DNA from: Lathyrus oleraceus
Taxonomy: Eukaryota; Streptophyta; Magnoliopsida; Fabales; Fabaceae
Length of the DNA stretch: 64,000 nt
Assembly: GCF_024323335.1 (NCBI RefSeq)
Contig: NC_066579.1
Location: 351,795,400 to 351,859,399 of the forward strand
Direction of reading: 5' to 3'
Part shown: positions 11,819 to 23,190 of the stretch, one piece after another
Layout of the letters: each line of letters starts with the position of its first letter
How positions within the stretch are numbered: position 1 is the first letter of the stretch
The notes under the pieces: generated by a model
What the model saw: the letters and a program-made list of their open reading frames with translations, nothing else
Told to the model about the DNA's origin: nothing
The model's database searches: none
Program-made: the position numbers and the translations under genes

Positions 11819-11830
11819 CCATATAAATAG
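11819..11830 (+). promoter_or_regulatory. TATA box in the Ogre-like 5' LTR
   Basis: CATATAAATAG lies in an otherwise non-coding part of the LTR and is kept in the 3' LTR (TATAAATA at 24441-24448). It is a good candidate for the U3/R promoter of the element. The transcription start is not shown by the sequence alone. Confidence 0.55.
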
Positions 11831-14733
11831 ATAATCCTAACAGAATTTGCTCATAATCACAATTCTAGATCTAGAATTCCATTTTCCCTCCAAAAATTCT
11901 CTCAATTCAAACTTGAATTTTCTTCACATAACTCATCAATATTCTTGCATAATCATGTTCACAATGCATCATTGATGAAGAATCATCACCTGGATTGAAG
12001 AATTTGGTGCAGATTCGAGCTCCACAAGTACAAGGTCATGAAGATGGTTTTCTGAAATTAAGCAAGATCCAAGCCTTTTCAAGTGTTAATTTGTGCATCA
12101 AACTTCATAACAAGGTTGAGGAAGGAGATCTGGAGCTGGAGGAAGCTTGAATCCACGAAATCAACACACTGCTCTTCAAAAAGGTTAGAATTCGAATCTC
12201 TTGTTTTGGTTAAGAAATGAGTGAGATATGTTGACTGGAAATTTTGATGTTCATAATGTTTCTCTTCGATCCGTGTTCTACGTAACAAGACCTTTCCAAC
12301 GGTGTATCATATGATAAATTCTGGGGAAAAATGTTGGATGTCGCCGTGAATTGGCCGGAGAAGACGACCGGAATTACTATTCCGGCCGTCTGGTTCGTGA
12401 CTTAGGGTTTCACGTTAGCGCGCCTGCAACCTTGCCGTCTTCAGTTCGATTCCTTGCGTTGGCATTTTATTTTCCACTTGTTTTTCCTTTGCCATGCCAA
12501 ACGCAGTGTTTCATGTTGAACGCGCTTGCAAGCTTCCAAACCTCTGTTCGATCCTGCGCTTTGCATGTTTGTTTAATTTCATTTTTGAGCGCGCATGTGA
12601 CCTAACAGACCTTGGTTCGATTCCAGCGCTTGCACCTTTTAATTTCCAATTGTTTTCCATGAAGCGCCTGTAACCTTAGGAGCCTTGGTTCGATTCTTGC
12701 TTGGTGCATGTTATGTTTTCTCATTTCAAATATTATTTCCACATGATTTGCATTATTTCATTTTTATTTTCTCCAATTTGCAAAAATCATAAAAAATAGC
12801 ATACTAATCCAAATTAATTCAAACATTTTTCCATATGCTTGTCTTGATGTCTTTTATTTTTTGATGTCATTTTCATGATTTTTGTGCTGCTGGATTTTTT
12901 AATTGTGCTTGATTGTTTGAACATGATGCCATAATGATATGTTGCATTCATTTGATTGTAAAATGCTCATGGTTTATCCAATTTCTTTGAAATTTGACAT
13001 GCCTAATCCTAACATGAAACATGATATTTTGGCTTTTGTTTGGCATTTTTACCATTTAATACCACTGTTTTGGACACATGGATATATGTTGTAACATTTG
13101 GTGTCACATTCTTGACCTTGTACTTGTGCATTTTCATTCACACACCATTTGTTATCTCCTGGACTTAATTTTTGGTATGATCCTTGTCCATAACATGTTA
13201 AGTGCACATAAAAAATTTCATGATCATTTGATTCATTTCTGTTTTAATGTGGATTTTCTATTCTTGATATCTAAATGTGATCACATTGTTTGCCTTTGCC
13301 TTATCTTGATTAATTGATGGCTTTGCTTAATGATTTGGCTTTGGTCCTTTTGAGGCTTTCTTCTTGTTTGATTGAATGTGCTTCATATGAAATGTTGACT
13401 TCTGTTTTGGTCATTTGACTTACCTTTGACCCTAGTCTTTGTACTAGTGGTTTGTACTCACCAATTGTGTTTGTGTTTCAGGTATTTAGCACTAATGATT
13501 GGTGTGGCCTCATCCTTTGAGATGCCATTTGCTTTGTTTACTAACCTTTGTTGTGTTGTAGGTCCCTTGATGTGATGAACTCACTTGAGTGATTGCATTT
13601 GAGACTTACCTTGTGTATAATTGTTGGATGATTCCACTGTTGTCTGCTTCGTTTTCTGAATACAATATTAACTGTCTGGCTTTTTGTACAGGTACATTAG
13701 CCACTTGCTAGCTAGCTTTTGCTTTGCTTTGGAGTGTGGTTGATACACCACTGAGGTTTTTTAGCCTTCTCACTCCATGTAGTCTGGAAGCCCTGTCGCT
13801 TTTTTTGGCAGGTATTTGGCTGAAGTCCTCCTTAAGAGGCAATATTTGTGATTGTTTATGTTTGTGCTAAAGACCTCCAAGTGAGGCATGCTACTTGTTA
13901 AGTCCTCCTAAGGGAAGAGGCAATTGACAGATAGAAGGGACTAGTAGCCAGTCCCCTGTTATTCAGTGAGTCGTTCATTATGCTCGCACTACGTGCTAAT
14001 GCTCTTGAACACATACCCAAGATCTTGTATAGAGTCAGTCAAGTGGAATAGGGTCCCTCTTTCTGGACCCCCACACTTTCTTTGATTTGAGCTCACCCAG
14101 GCCAGGGTTAAGAGCATGAGGTCTGATCCTCATTTCCATATTTGATCAGCTTCACCCTAACTCTCAATGTTAGTGGTTAAGAGCTTCAGCATACCCCTAC
14201 AGTTTTGGCTTGTTTGTCGAGGTTGATATGACCCCTTGACTAAAGCCCAACCGTTTGTCTGAGCCTCTTGTTTGTATATAGAGTGTGATGGTTGCTTGTG
14301 TGTTTGCTTTTGGTATGTTTATTTGCTGTTCATTTTGACTTGCTTCCTGTGCGAGTTAGGTTCTGATTAGATACCTCAACCTAGGGCTACTGTGGATTGC
14401 ATGACAACTACTAGGCTTGAGTCAGTCTCACTTTTAGTTTGTTATTCCCCAGTCTCTAGTAAGGAGAGAGTTTATCCCCTGTTAAGGGGAACTACGTCGC
14501 CCTGATTCTCATACCAGATGAGATACGTAGGCAGGAGATCGTGCGAGGTCTCTCCGGGCAACCTTTTTTCTTTTTTGTGACAACTATTAGGCTCGAGTTC
14601 CAGACTCCCTATTAGTTTGTCTGTTCAACCTTTTCTTTTTTGTGACAGCTATTAGGTCCGAGTTCAAGACTCCCTATTAGTTTGTTGATCTGATACCCTT
14701 TTGCTTTGGTGTTTGCTGGTTAGCGTGTGCTTG

Positions 14734-14889
14734 TTTGGAGTCGGATGTAAGTCCAGGTTTGGCATTCTGTTTCCTTGTGTGTGTGTTTGGAGTCGGATGT
14801 AAGTCCATGTTTGGCATTCTGTTTCCTTGTGTGTGTGTTTGGAGTCGGATATAAGTCCATGTATTGGCATTCTGTTTCCTTTTGAGTGT
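14734..14889. repeat. 3 x 52-bp tandem repeat in the 5' LTR
   Basis: Units start TTTGGAGTCGGATGTAAGTC at 14734 and 14786, and TTTGGAGTCGGATATAAGTC at 14838. The same array occurs in the 3' LTR at about 27464-27619, so it predates the insertion. Confidence 0.85.
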
Positions 14890-15409
14890 TTCTTTTGACG
14901 TCTCAGCGTCTCCTTTCGGTGTTTTGTTTCGGTGTGCGTTAGCCGAACTACGAGTGTTCTGATTCTTACTCTGGATAGAGAAGATACGTAGGCATAGGAT
15001 GCGATGTCCTAGCGAGCATGTTCCCCATTTCCCCGAACTACGTTGACTCTGATGTTTGTTTCTGAATAACTACGTAGGCCCAGGATGCGACATCCTGCCG
15101 AGTCCCCTTCCTCCGTCTTCTTCCACTTGTTTCTTATTCCAGTGTGTGTGCATTTTCTTTGAGCAGTTATTTAGCAACCTTTTCCTATTCTTTTGAGCGT
15201 GGATCTCGTCGAGTACGACGGACGTGAGGGGTGCTAATACCTTCCCCTTGCGTAACCGACTCCCATACCTTGCAATCTCTGGTCGTAAGACCGTTCCTTT
15301 CCCATTTCTTAGGTTAGTCTTGCGCTTCCTTTCCGTCATAGGATGAATAGCGTCGGTGGCGGCTCTGTAAACATGTTTTTTACGCCGGTTGTTTTTCGCG
15401 TTGCGACAG

Positions 15410-15430
15410 CTGGCGACTCTGCTAGGGACT
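15410..15430 (+). other. Primer-binding site of the Ogre-like element
   Basis: CTGGCGACTCTGCTAGGGAC starts one or two bases after the 5' LTR end (GCGACA at 15408). Ogre elements use a TGGCGACTCTGCTGGGG-type site said to pair with tRNA-Arg, and this differs at about one base. The tRNA assignment is from family knowledge. Confidence 0.75.
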
Positions 15431-16570
15431 AAGTTGACCTCTTGCTGGTCCATCTTCCCTAAGCAAGTCAATCCTAGCGCTCTCTAGGGTAGTTTTGGTT
15501 GCTTGTGCTGCTCTATTTATTGCATTTATGATTATTATGCTTTGTATATATTTGCATATGTGTTTGCATGCATCATATTATTATTGTGCTGGATTCTGGA
15601 CAGGTTTGGTTCCTTTGATTTGGGGTGGGTGTTCTGAGTGGGGCTAAAACCCAGGCCCGAGTATACACCTAGGATTAGCGTGGTCTCACGTTCCTCACAT
15701 GTTGGTTGGGCATGATTGTTGTAACATGACATACCACAAGCCGGACGAGGTTCTTTTGAGAGAGCTCTTCCATTGTGGGGTTTCCACTATGGTTGGGTTA
15801 CCTCTTCTGAGCTGTTGACTTCGGTGACCGTTCTTTCCCGGATCTTTGGTTTAGATGATCTTATGAGAGCTGCAACGGCACACCCGAAAGGGCAAACCCG
15901 TTGAGTATCTTGTCCGATTTGTCGAGACCATTATCCGCCTTAGGATGACCTTATAGAATTCACCTGTGAGGGAAGGGTTGATTCCTACAGATGTAGATTT
16001 TGTCGGTGACTCTCGGATGGTGACATTGGTTCAGTTGGATTTATGGATATTTATTTCTGACACGCCGGAGCTCTGTCCGTGGTATTTATCAGCGGGTTCC
16101 GTTTATTTCAGGATCCCCGGGTTGAATTTGGGGTTGCTTGTCCAGATGATCAGTGACTTTCTTATGATGGTGGTGATATATCCTCCATTCCGTTTATTTC
16201 GGAACCCCAAGTGGGATTTGTGGTTATTCAGTCCCTCAGATGGTTGTGATCAGTTCAGAGACCGGGGCTTTCGTACAGTGGATGTTCAGAGGACTTGGAG
16301 GATGGCATTGTGCATTGCATTCATGCATCAACATCATTCCCATTTTGCATTCATCCACATCTAACTCATGTCTATCCATACTCAGGGTACATTCTCGATT
16401 GAGATCCCGGTTGAGAGACATCCTGATGTCAAAATGTTATTGTCAAATTATTATTCGTCTCAATGAAGCCAGAGTCAAAGGACAGAATGTTCCTCATACG
16501 GATAGACATTGCATTCATGCGTGAGTCATAATAACCTGTCTTCTGTTTTGCAGGTGTTAGTTTCTAACCT
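15431..16570 (+). other. Leader (5' untranslated region) of the Ogre-like element
   Basis: About 1.1 kb lies between the primer site and gag. The longest frame, 15966-16364, has no recognisable domain. Full-length Ogre elements carry an extra ORF1 upstream of gag, but no convincing remnant is visible here, so it may be deleted or decayed. Confidence 0.5.
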
Positions 16571-16572
16571 GT

Positions 16573-17451
16573 TTGATTGACTTAGGAATCAGTGCTCGCG
16601 CACGCCGAGTCATTCCTTTGCACATAGCTCGTCCACTCAGATATCCTGCCAGACTCAACAAACCCAGACTGATGGATCCACTCGGCGCTGACATTCTCGA
16701 GCTGAAAGAGAAGATGAGTGAGTTAATCAACGCCATGCAAGGGTTCGCCTTGGAGTAGAAAGCAATCGCCGAGAAGGTGGGGAGGATTGAAAGTTGGCTG
16801 AAGATGGGGAAGATACAGGGAAATGCTTCGTCGTCTGGATCGAAGAAACCCTTTGGTAATGGTCAGCGTAAGAAGGAGGGTGACACAAGTGTTGTGTATG
16901 CCCAGAGAGGACCCGGTAGGGATCATTACTACCAGCATACTGCTGCGGTAACGATTCCTGCTGGTAATCAATCGGTACAACAACAGCATCAATCCCCTCA
17001 ACAGAGAACACAGAGAGCTGGGTACCAAGTGGGAGGAAGGATGCCAAATCGTCAGTTTGATAGGCCACCCATGACGTATGCTCTTCTGTTGAAGAAGTTG
17101 AAAGATCTCGGGATGTTACAGTTGAGGACGTTAGCTCCATTGAGACCAGACCAGAGGCCCGTAAACTATGATGAGAATGCCAAGTGGGAGTTCCATTCTG
17201 GTGCTCCCGGGCATAATGTGGAGGGTTGTAAAGCTTTTAAGCATGCTGTCCAAGATTTGGTGGATTCCAAAGCCATCAATTTTACACTGTCACTGAATGT
17301 TAATGCTAATCCCATGCCGGCGCATGGTCAGATGATGGTGGGTGTAATTTCTGAGGATAAAGGTAAAATCTGGGTGACGGATGTGGATCAGTTGAAGACC
17401 CCATTGGCTGTGGGTGAAGAGACTGACGGTGACTGTGAACTTGACTCGTAG
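16573..17451 (+). pseudogene. Ogre-like gag, internally deleted
   Basis: The frame begins near 16573, with MDPLGADILELKEKMSELI at 16672 and onward. A TAG at 16756-16758 interrupts it, and it continues to 17451. The start is a short coiled helix. The centre is Gln/Arg-rich and low-complexity. Near residue 140 of the second part comes WEFHSGAPGHNVEGCKAFK, the Cys/His knuckle of Ogre/Tat gag with its first Cys replaced. About 220 residues remain, much less than the 500 or more usual for Ogre gag, so the capsid core is probably deleted. The role would be RNA packaging. Confidence 0.75.
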
Positions 17452-17780
17452 ATAAAACTGTGCGTACCAGGAATGGAGATCCAGAACTGGAAGGCCGAAA
17501 AGATCATCACTGTCACTCTACGTGAAGAGTAATATTTTTGTTTTTCAATTCTGTCTGCATGAAAGCCATATGTTTTGCCCGAAACGTAATGGTTCATTGT
17601 AAGGGCCACCTCATGTGTTTCATTTTGCAACATTTTGCATCATTAATAAAAGGATGTTTTTTTCACAATTAAAAGCGGTGTTCCCTGTTTTTCATTTATT
17701 TTTGCAGTTTAAAAACAATAAAAATGGCAATGTTTATTTTCATTTTCCTTCCTTTTGTTTTGTCTCGTTCCGACCTTTGT
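17452..17780 (+). other. Gag-pol junction, protease absent, possible intron remnant
   Basis: The frame closes in a short VTLREE piece near 17527. T-rich sequence then leads to a TTTTTGCAG acceptor-like site at about 17699-17707, before RT coding begins near 17780. Ogre elements are known for an intron in this region, and an acceptor here would fit. No aspartic-protease signature (DTGA/DSGA) is found between gag and RT. Confidence 0.45.
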
Positions 17781-18973
17781 ATTCTCCGGATCTCATTGAT
17801 AACAATCCTGTTACACCCTCATATGACTTCGACAATCCGATCTATCATGCCGAAGAAGAAGGCGGAGAAGATTGTGAACTGCCGGAGGAATTAGCCAGGT
17901 TGTTGAAGCAAGAGGAGAAGGTGATTCAGCCGCACGAGGAGCAAGTCGAGACTATGAATCTGGGTACCGAGGAGGTTAGAAAGGAAGTGAAAGTTGGGGC
18001 CGCTTTGGAGGTGAATGTCAAGAGCAGAATGGTAGCCTTGTTGAAAGAGTATGTTGATATCTTCGCCTGGTCCTATCAGGATATGCCAGGGTTGGATACC
18101 GATATTGTTGTGCACAGGTTACCATTGAGAGCAGATTGTCCTCCAGTGAAGCAGAAGTTGCACAGAACTCGACCTGAGATGGCCATGAAAATCAAAGAGG
18201 AGGTGCAAAAACAGTTGGATGCTGGTTTCCTAGCTGTCACCAATTATCCACCTTGGGTCGCGAATATTGTGCCGGTGCCGAAGAAGGATGGAAAGGTGAG
18301 GATGTGTGTGGACTACCGGGATCTGAATAGAGCTAGCCCGAAGGATGATTTTCCATTACCTCACATCGATGTGTTGGTAGATAATACAGCTCAATTCTCG
18401 GTATTTTCCTTCATGGATGGCTTTTCTGGCTATAATCAAATCAAAATGTCGCCAGATGATATGGAGAAAACAACGTTCATCACACCGTGGGGCACTTTTT
18501 GCTATAAGGTGATGCCATTCGGTCTCAAGAACGCCGGTGCCACGTATCAAAAGGCTATAGTGACTTTGTTTCATGATATGATTCATCATGAAATTGAATG
18601 CTATGTTGATGACATGATAGCGAAGTCCCAAACAGAAGAGGGGCATCTGGTAGGTCTGGCCAAGTTGTTTGACCGATTGAGACAACTCAAGCTGAGGTTG
18701 AATCCGAGTAAGTGCACTTTCGGAGTGCGGTCCGGTAAGTGGTTGGGGTTTATTGTGAGTAAAAGAGGAATCGAGGTTGATCCTGCTAAAGTAAAAGCAA
18801 TACAAGAAAGGCCTGAACCGAGAACAGAAAAGGAGGTTTGTGGTTTCTTAGGTAGATTGAACTGCATTTCACGGTTCATATCTTATCTAACAGCCACGTG
18901 TGAACCCATATTCAAGCTGTTAAGAAAAGATCAAATGGTCAGGTGGAATAATGATTGCCAAGCGGCATTTTAA
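17780..18973 (+). pseudogene. Ogre-like reverse transcriptase
   Basis: A long frame opens before 17780. It shows the N-terminal linker (WSYQDMPGLDTDIVVHRLP), PVPKKDGKVRMCVDYRDLN, the SFMDGFSGYNQIKM block, MPFGLKNAGATYQK, and the polymerase site CYVDDMIAKS near 18600, with YVDD metal ligands intact. The order and spacing fit the full Ty3/gypsy RT palm and thumb. A TAA at 18971-18973 stops the frame where RNase H should follow. The catalytic motifs look conserved, which argues for a fairly recent insertion. Confidence 0.9.
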
Positions 18974-19655
18974 AAGATAAAAGAATGTTTGCAGGAGCCT
19001 CCGATTCTGATGCCTCCTGTGGAGGGACGACCGTTAATTCTGTACTTGACAGTTCTCAAGGGGTCTATGGGGTGTGTACTGGGGCAGCATGACGAGTCTG
19101 GTCGAAAAGAGCATGCAAATTACTACCTTAGCAAAAAAGTTTACCGACTGTGAAACAAAATATTCACTGCTCGAGAAAACTTGTTGTGCTTTGGCATGGG
19201 CTGCTCGCCGACTGAGACAGTACATGCTGGTTCATACCACTTTATTGATTTCCAAGATGGATCCGATCAAGTATATATTTGAGAAGCCAGCATTGACCGG
19301 ACGGGTTGCGAGATGGCAAATGATTTTGTTTGAATACGATATTCAGTATACCTCTCAGAAAGCAATAAAGGGGAGTGTATTGTCTGATTACCTCGCCCGG
19401 CAACCCATTGAGGATTATCAACCGATGAAGTTTGAGTTCCCTGATGAGGACATCATGTTTCTCAAATCGAAAGATTGTGTGGAACCAATCCCGGAGGAGG
19501 GGCCTGACCCTGAATCCGAACGGATTCTGATGTTTGATGGGGCCGTTAACGTGGATGGTAACGGAGTTGGTGCTGTTTTGGTTACGCCGAAAGGATCCCG
19601 CATTCCTTTTATTGCCCGGCTAACATTTGAATGCACCAACAATGTGGCAAGTACG
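18974..19655 (+). pseudogene. Ogre-like RNase H domains (classical plus truncated second domain)
   Basis: After the stop the frame continues (EPPILMPPVEGRPLILYL), shifts near 19085, and runs with YSLLEKTCCALAWAARRLRQ and YLARQP, a degenerate RNase H (connection) domain. A second RNase H-like start follows with ILMFDGAVNVDGNGVGAVL and RLTFECTNNVA. Tat-lineage elements carry such an additional 'archaeal-type' RNase H. The second domain is cut at about 19650, where the sequence jumps to the end of the integrase core. Confidence 0.8.
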
Positions 19656-20130
19656 AAGCTTGTATTCTGGGTATCGAACCTCGGTGCATACATCTACTGG
19701 GGCAACGCCTTTCTCACTTGTGTATGGGATGGAAGCCGTGCTACCAGTTGAGGTCCAGATTCCTTCGTTGAGAGTCCTGATGGACGTGAAATTGGAAGAG
19801 GCTGAATGGGTAAGGACTCGGTATGAAGAGTTGAGCCTGATTGAGGAAAAGAGGTTGGCGGCCATTTGTCATGGGCAGTTGTACCAGCAGCGGATGAAGC
19901 GTGCTTTTGACCGGAAGGTGCGACCTCGTGTATATCATGTGGGAGATGTGGTGTTGAAAAGGATCCTTCCTCCTCAGAACGATCGTCGGGGCAAGTGGAC
20001 ACCCAATTATGAAGGTCCATTCGTGGTGAAGAAGGTTTTCTCTGGCGGAGCCTTGTTGTTGACGACCATGGATGGCGAGGATTTTCAATCCCCTGTGAAT
20101 GCAGACGCAGTTAAAAAATACTTCGTATAA
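19656..20130 (+). pseudogene. Ogre-like integrase C-terminal part
   Basis: The frame carries GYRTSVHTSTGATPFSLVYG, then MEAVLPVEVQIPSLRVL, and a C-terminal GKWTPNYEGPFVVKKVF tail, ending KKYFV before TAA at 20128-20130. These are the end of the catalytic core and the C-terminal domain of a Ty3/gypsy integrase. The zinc-binding N-terminus and all three catalytic acidic residues are gone. The deletion, probably over 1.5 kb judged by family size, joins it to the second RNase H. Confidence 0.85.
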
Positions 20131-22177
20131 GAGACCCGCTGGACGAAAAGAATAAAATAGTCTAGGCAAAAATGGGCATCCCGGCAAACCAGAAAAAATG
20201 AAAAAAAGGTTCGGGCAAAAATTAGGGATAAAAAGGAAAAAACTGTACACCCGGCAAGTCGAAAACCCCACAAGGGCGGCTTGGGCAAAAAAGGGTATCC
20301 CGGTGGACTGAAAACCCGAAAGGGCGGTCCAGGCAAAAGAGGGAATGAAACGAACAACTGCGTCTAGCATGATCGTTTGTGTTTTGGTTAAGACACGTGG
20401 ATAATCCCCGACAGGGATCGGTCGGAAGCGTCTTGTTCAAAAGGCAGAAAGCGCGGAGAGTCTTGAGGACATATGGGGTGTAACCGAGTTGGAACTCGAT
20501 GAGATCACGGGTTCACATTGCCATTAGGATAGATTTTCCTTTTGTGTGCAATTACCTCTTTTCAGGGATTGCTTCCTTTGTATTGCTCGGGTTTGAGCCA
20601 CCTTTTTCAATCAATAAATGCATACTCAGTCAAATAATTTTGTTTTTTGTTTTCATGACCACTTTGATTGCAAAAACATTTGTTTATTTTGATAAAGAAT
20701 CTTTGCATTTTGAGATATGGAGATCCCTTCCAATGCATGTTCATAGGATTGAAAACTTGAAATCTTATTCGGAAGGTTGAGTGACCCAGGTGTTGAAATT
20801 TTGGCACGCCTGGGGCACGTTTTTATCTAACGATCTCTTTTGCAGGTGTTGTTGGTTATTTTCACTCACTTGCAGGTTGTGATGTGAAGCTCTTTGACGA
20901 AAGATCCCCGTGGAGTCCAATCAGGGACAAGGGATTGAAGAACGGTGTAAAGACGGCGAAAGAATTGCGACGATCCTGGAGGGTTAATCAAGAAGACTCT
21001 TCAAAGTCTGGAAAGTGGAAAGTTGACACCATGGTCAGATGGTGAATGCCGGTGTTCGACGAGTCGACAGGTGTTCCATGTCAAGTATGCCGTATCTCCC
21101 CAGCAGGTTCGAGATCGATATTTCCTCGGCAGTCAGGCCTGAAGGTTGTTGTTTCCCCTAGCAGGGTTGAGATTGTTATTTTTCCAGCAAGTCTGCAGAC
21201 TGCTGTTTCCCCAGCGGAGGTGTACGTTGGTGGATTCTTCCCCAGCGAAGTCCCCAAGCGGATCAAGTTCAGTGGAGTTTATCCCTGGTGAGGGTTGTCC
21301 TTTCCCCAGCAACAGTGCTATTACCCAGCAGGGTTGGAGATTTGGAGCGATATCGAGTTCCTCGAGCTCCCCAGTAGAGTCCCTTGAGGGGGATGCTTCT
21401 TATGCATTCATCATGTAGATAAGCATAGCATATTTCATACCTCATTGCGTAGCATTTCCATGGTTATGGAGCATTACGCCGAAAAAAAATCATCATGCAT
21501 CAGCATTGCAAGCATAAGCTAGTCTCAAGCCGTGGTTACCGTTTGAGAATTGGTTTAGCTGGTTGGTGAAGATGTTACTCAAGCCGTGGTTACCGTTTGA
21601 GAATTGGTTCTGCTAGTTAGAAGATGTTACTCTGAGGAGTTTGGCATCATGATGTTGGAGCAACAATGTTCCCCAGTAGTGCGATATTGGAGGAAAATTT
21701 CCCGTCGGGCGAAGATGGAAATGAAGATCAGAGAACGTTACGCGATCAGCGCGGAGAACGGGGTTCAAATGGAGATTGGAGTTGAAGATGGTATCCAGGA
21801 TGAGGTCCTCAGGATTGTCTTTTGATCATGTGTCACCTTAGACTTTGGCGAGGCCAGGAGAAGTCGTTATGGGTGTCTTCGGAGGAAGAAATGCACATGT
21901 TACCTTCCTTTTGTGAAGATGTACCCTCTGATATGTCGCCATCAGAGTGGTGTTTGGTGTTATTTCCGACATTGCCAACGGAATTAGCACAAGCAAATGG
22001 AGAACGGGGTTCGTTGTTTGGCATTAAGAGTGACATGAAGTTGTCGGGGTCCAAATGCGGTGATCAGGGGTTATCCGCGCAAAATCAATTGAAAAGTTTC
22101 GGGGTTAAAGGAAATAAAAAAGAGAAGTCAAAAAGTTTCGGGGTTCAAGAAAAGCAAAAATAATAAGAATAATCCCC

Positions 22178-22300
22178 GGCGGAGCGAGAATTGTTCGTCT
22201 GATCTTTGTATTCAATCACTCTTCACCCTGATCATATGAAGGCCAAGGTGGTTCATATCGGCAGGTTCACAGTGGATTGGATAGGGGCAGTCTGTTCATG
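22178..22300. repeat. Block duplicated on both sides of the minisatellite, left copy
   Basis: The run GGCGGAGCG, TTGTTCGTCTG, CACTCTTCACCCTGATCAT, then CAGGTTCACAGTGGATTGG reappears, slightly changed, at 23075-23190 directly in front of the 3' LTR. The right copy ends GGGCCAGC at the LTR start. The left copy shows what an unshortened 3' end looks like (ATAGGGGCAGTCTG). Confidence 0.8.
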
Positions 22301-22390
22301 ACTTATTATCCTCAGCGTAGGTTGTTGGCCCGCGTGCCACCTTAATTATCATTTTCCCTATTTTCTATCGATGCTGACAGGCATGAAAGT

Positions 22391-22830
22391 TTTTCCGATG
22401 TTCAGGTTGAAGCATTTGTGGAACTCAGGCCAGTTTTTCCGATGTTCAGATTGAAGAAGTTTCCGACGTTCAGGTTGAAGCACTTGTGGCACTCAGGCCA
22501 GTTTTTCCGATGTTCAGATCGAAGAAGTTTCCGACGTTTAGGTTGAAGCACTTGTGGCACTCAGACCAGTTTTTCCGATGTTTAGATCGAAGAAGTTTCC
22601 GACGTTCAGGTTGAAGCACTTGTGGCATTCAGGCCAGTTTTCCGATGTTCAGATCGAAGAAGTTTTCGGCGTTCAGGTTGAAGCACTTATGGCACTCAGG
22701 CCAGTTTTTCCGATGTTCAGATCGAAGAAGTTTCCGACGTTCAGGTTGAAGCACTTGTGGGCATTCAGACCAGATTTTCCGATGTTCAGATCGAAGAAGT
22801 TTCCGACATTCAGGTCGGCGCGAAGTGGTA
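22391..22830. repeat. 68-bp minisatellite in the Ogre-like 3' UTR
   Basis: TTTTCCGATG starts units at 22391, 22435, 22503, 22571, 22638, 22706 and 22775, giving one short first unit of 44 bp and then periods of 67-69 bp. Each unit has GTTCAGATCGAAGAAG, CCGACGTTCAGG and TTGAAGCACTTGTGG. Degenerate further units with GTATTCAGGCC fade out toward 23010. Variable tandem repeats in this position are known in Ogre-type elements and can seed satellites. Confidence 0.9.
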
Positions 22831-23190
22831 TTCAGACCGAAGTGGTATTCAAACCAGATTTCCGGTGTTCAGGCCGATATTAATACTCTCATATTCCGAT
22901 GCTCAGCATTCAGACTGATGAGCGGCATTCAGGCCATGGTTATTGCCTTGTTACCATTTAGTTTGGTATCCAGGTCAACATCTTTCGGTATTCAGGCCGA
23001 CTTTCGCCGTACCAGACGGATTTTTCTTTCAAGATCACTTCTTTGCCGATTCTGACAGGCATTATTAATTATTTCCCAGCGGAGCGCAAATTGTTCATCT
23101 GTTTTGGTATTCAACCACTCTTCACCCTGATCATCTGAAAGCCGAGGCCGTTCATATCGACAGGTTCATAGTGGATTGAATAGGGCCAGC

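Larger units (their letters stand above)
10573..15408 (+). repeat. 5' LTR of the Ogre-like element
   Basis: It begins TGTAACACCTCAAAATTTG and ends GTTGCGACA. It is highly similar to 23191-28138; by eye the first 250 bp differ at about eight sites and much of the rest less. It lacks two segments present in the 3' LTR: 69 bp (between copies of TCTTGTTTTG) and 41 bp (between copies of GATCCG). These two losses account for 110 of the 112 bp length difference. A TATA box is at 11821-11828 and a 3 x 52-bp repeat at 14734-14889. Short open frames conserved between both LTRs (for example 11413-11685) are most likely incidental. Confidence 0.93.
20131..23190 (+). other. 3' untranslated region of the Ogre-like element
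   Basis: About 3 kb separate the last coding codon from the 3' LTR. It contains a glycine/proline-like repetitive part (CCCGGCAAG and CCCGGTGGAC variants near 20170-20340). A CCCCAGC-rich stretch lies at 21090-21380. A two-copy repeat of about 55 bp lies near 21525-21625 (CTCAAGCCGTGGTTACCG). A 68-bp minisatellite lies at 22391-22830. A duplicated block of about 110 bp flanks that array. I see no clear purine tract in front of the LTR; the bases there read GATTGAATAGGGCCAGC. Frames here (for example 22554-22883) are the repeat read through, not genes. Confidence 0.7.

Noticed and set aside
15070..15471. 133-codon minus-strand ORF at the LTR end
   Set aside because: It spans the LTR boundary and primer site, is shortened in the other LTR (27800-28069), and has no domain.
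22554..22883. 109-codon repetitive ORF in the Ogre-like element
   Set aside because: The 68-bp units are not a multiple of three and the frame merely crosses the minisatellite.
23170..23190. Polypurine tract before the Ogre-like 3' LTR
   Set aside because: The bases ATTGAATAGGGCCAGC are not purine-rich enough to call.
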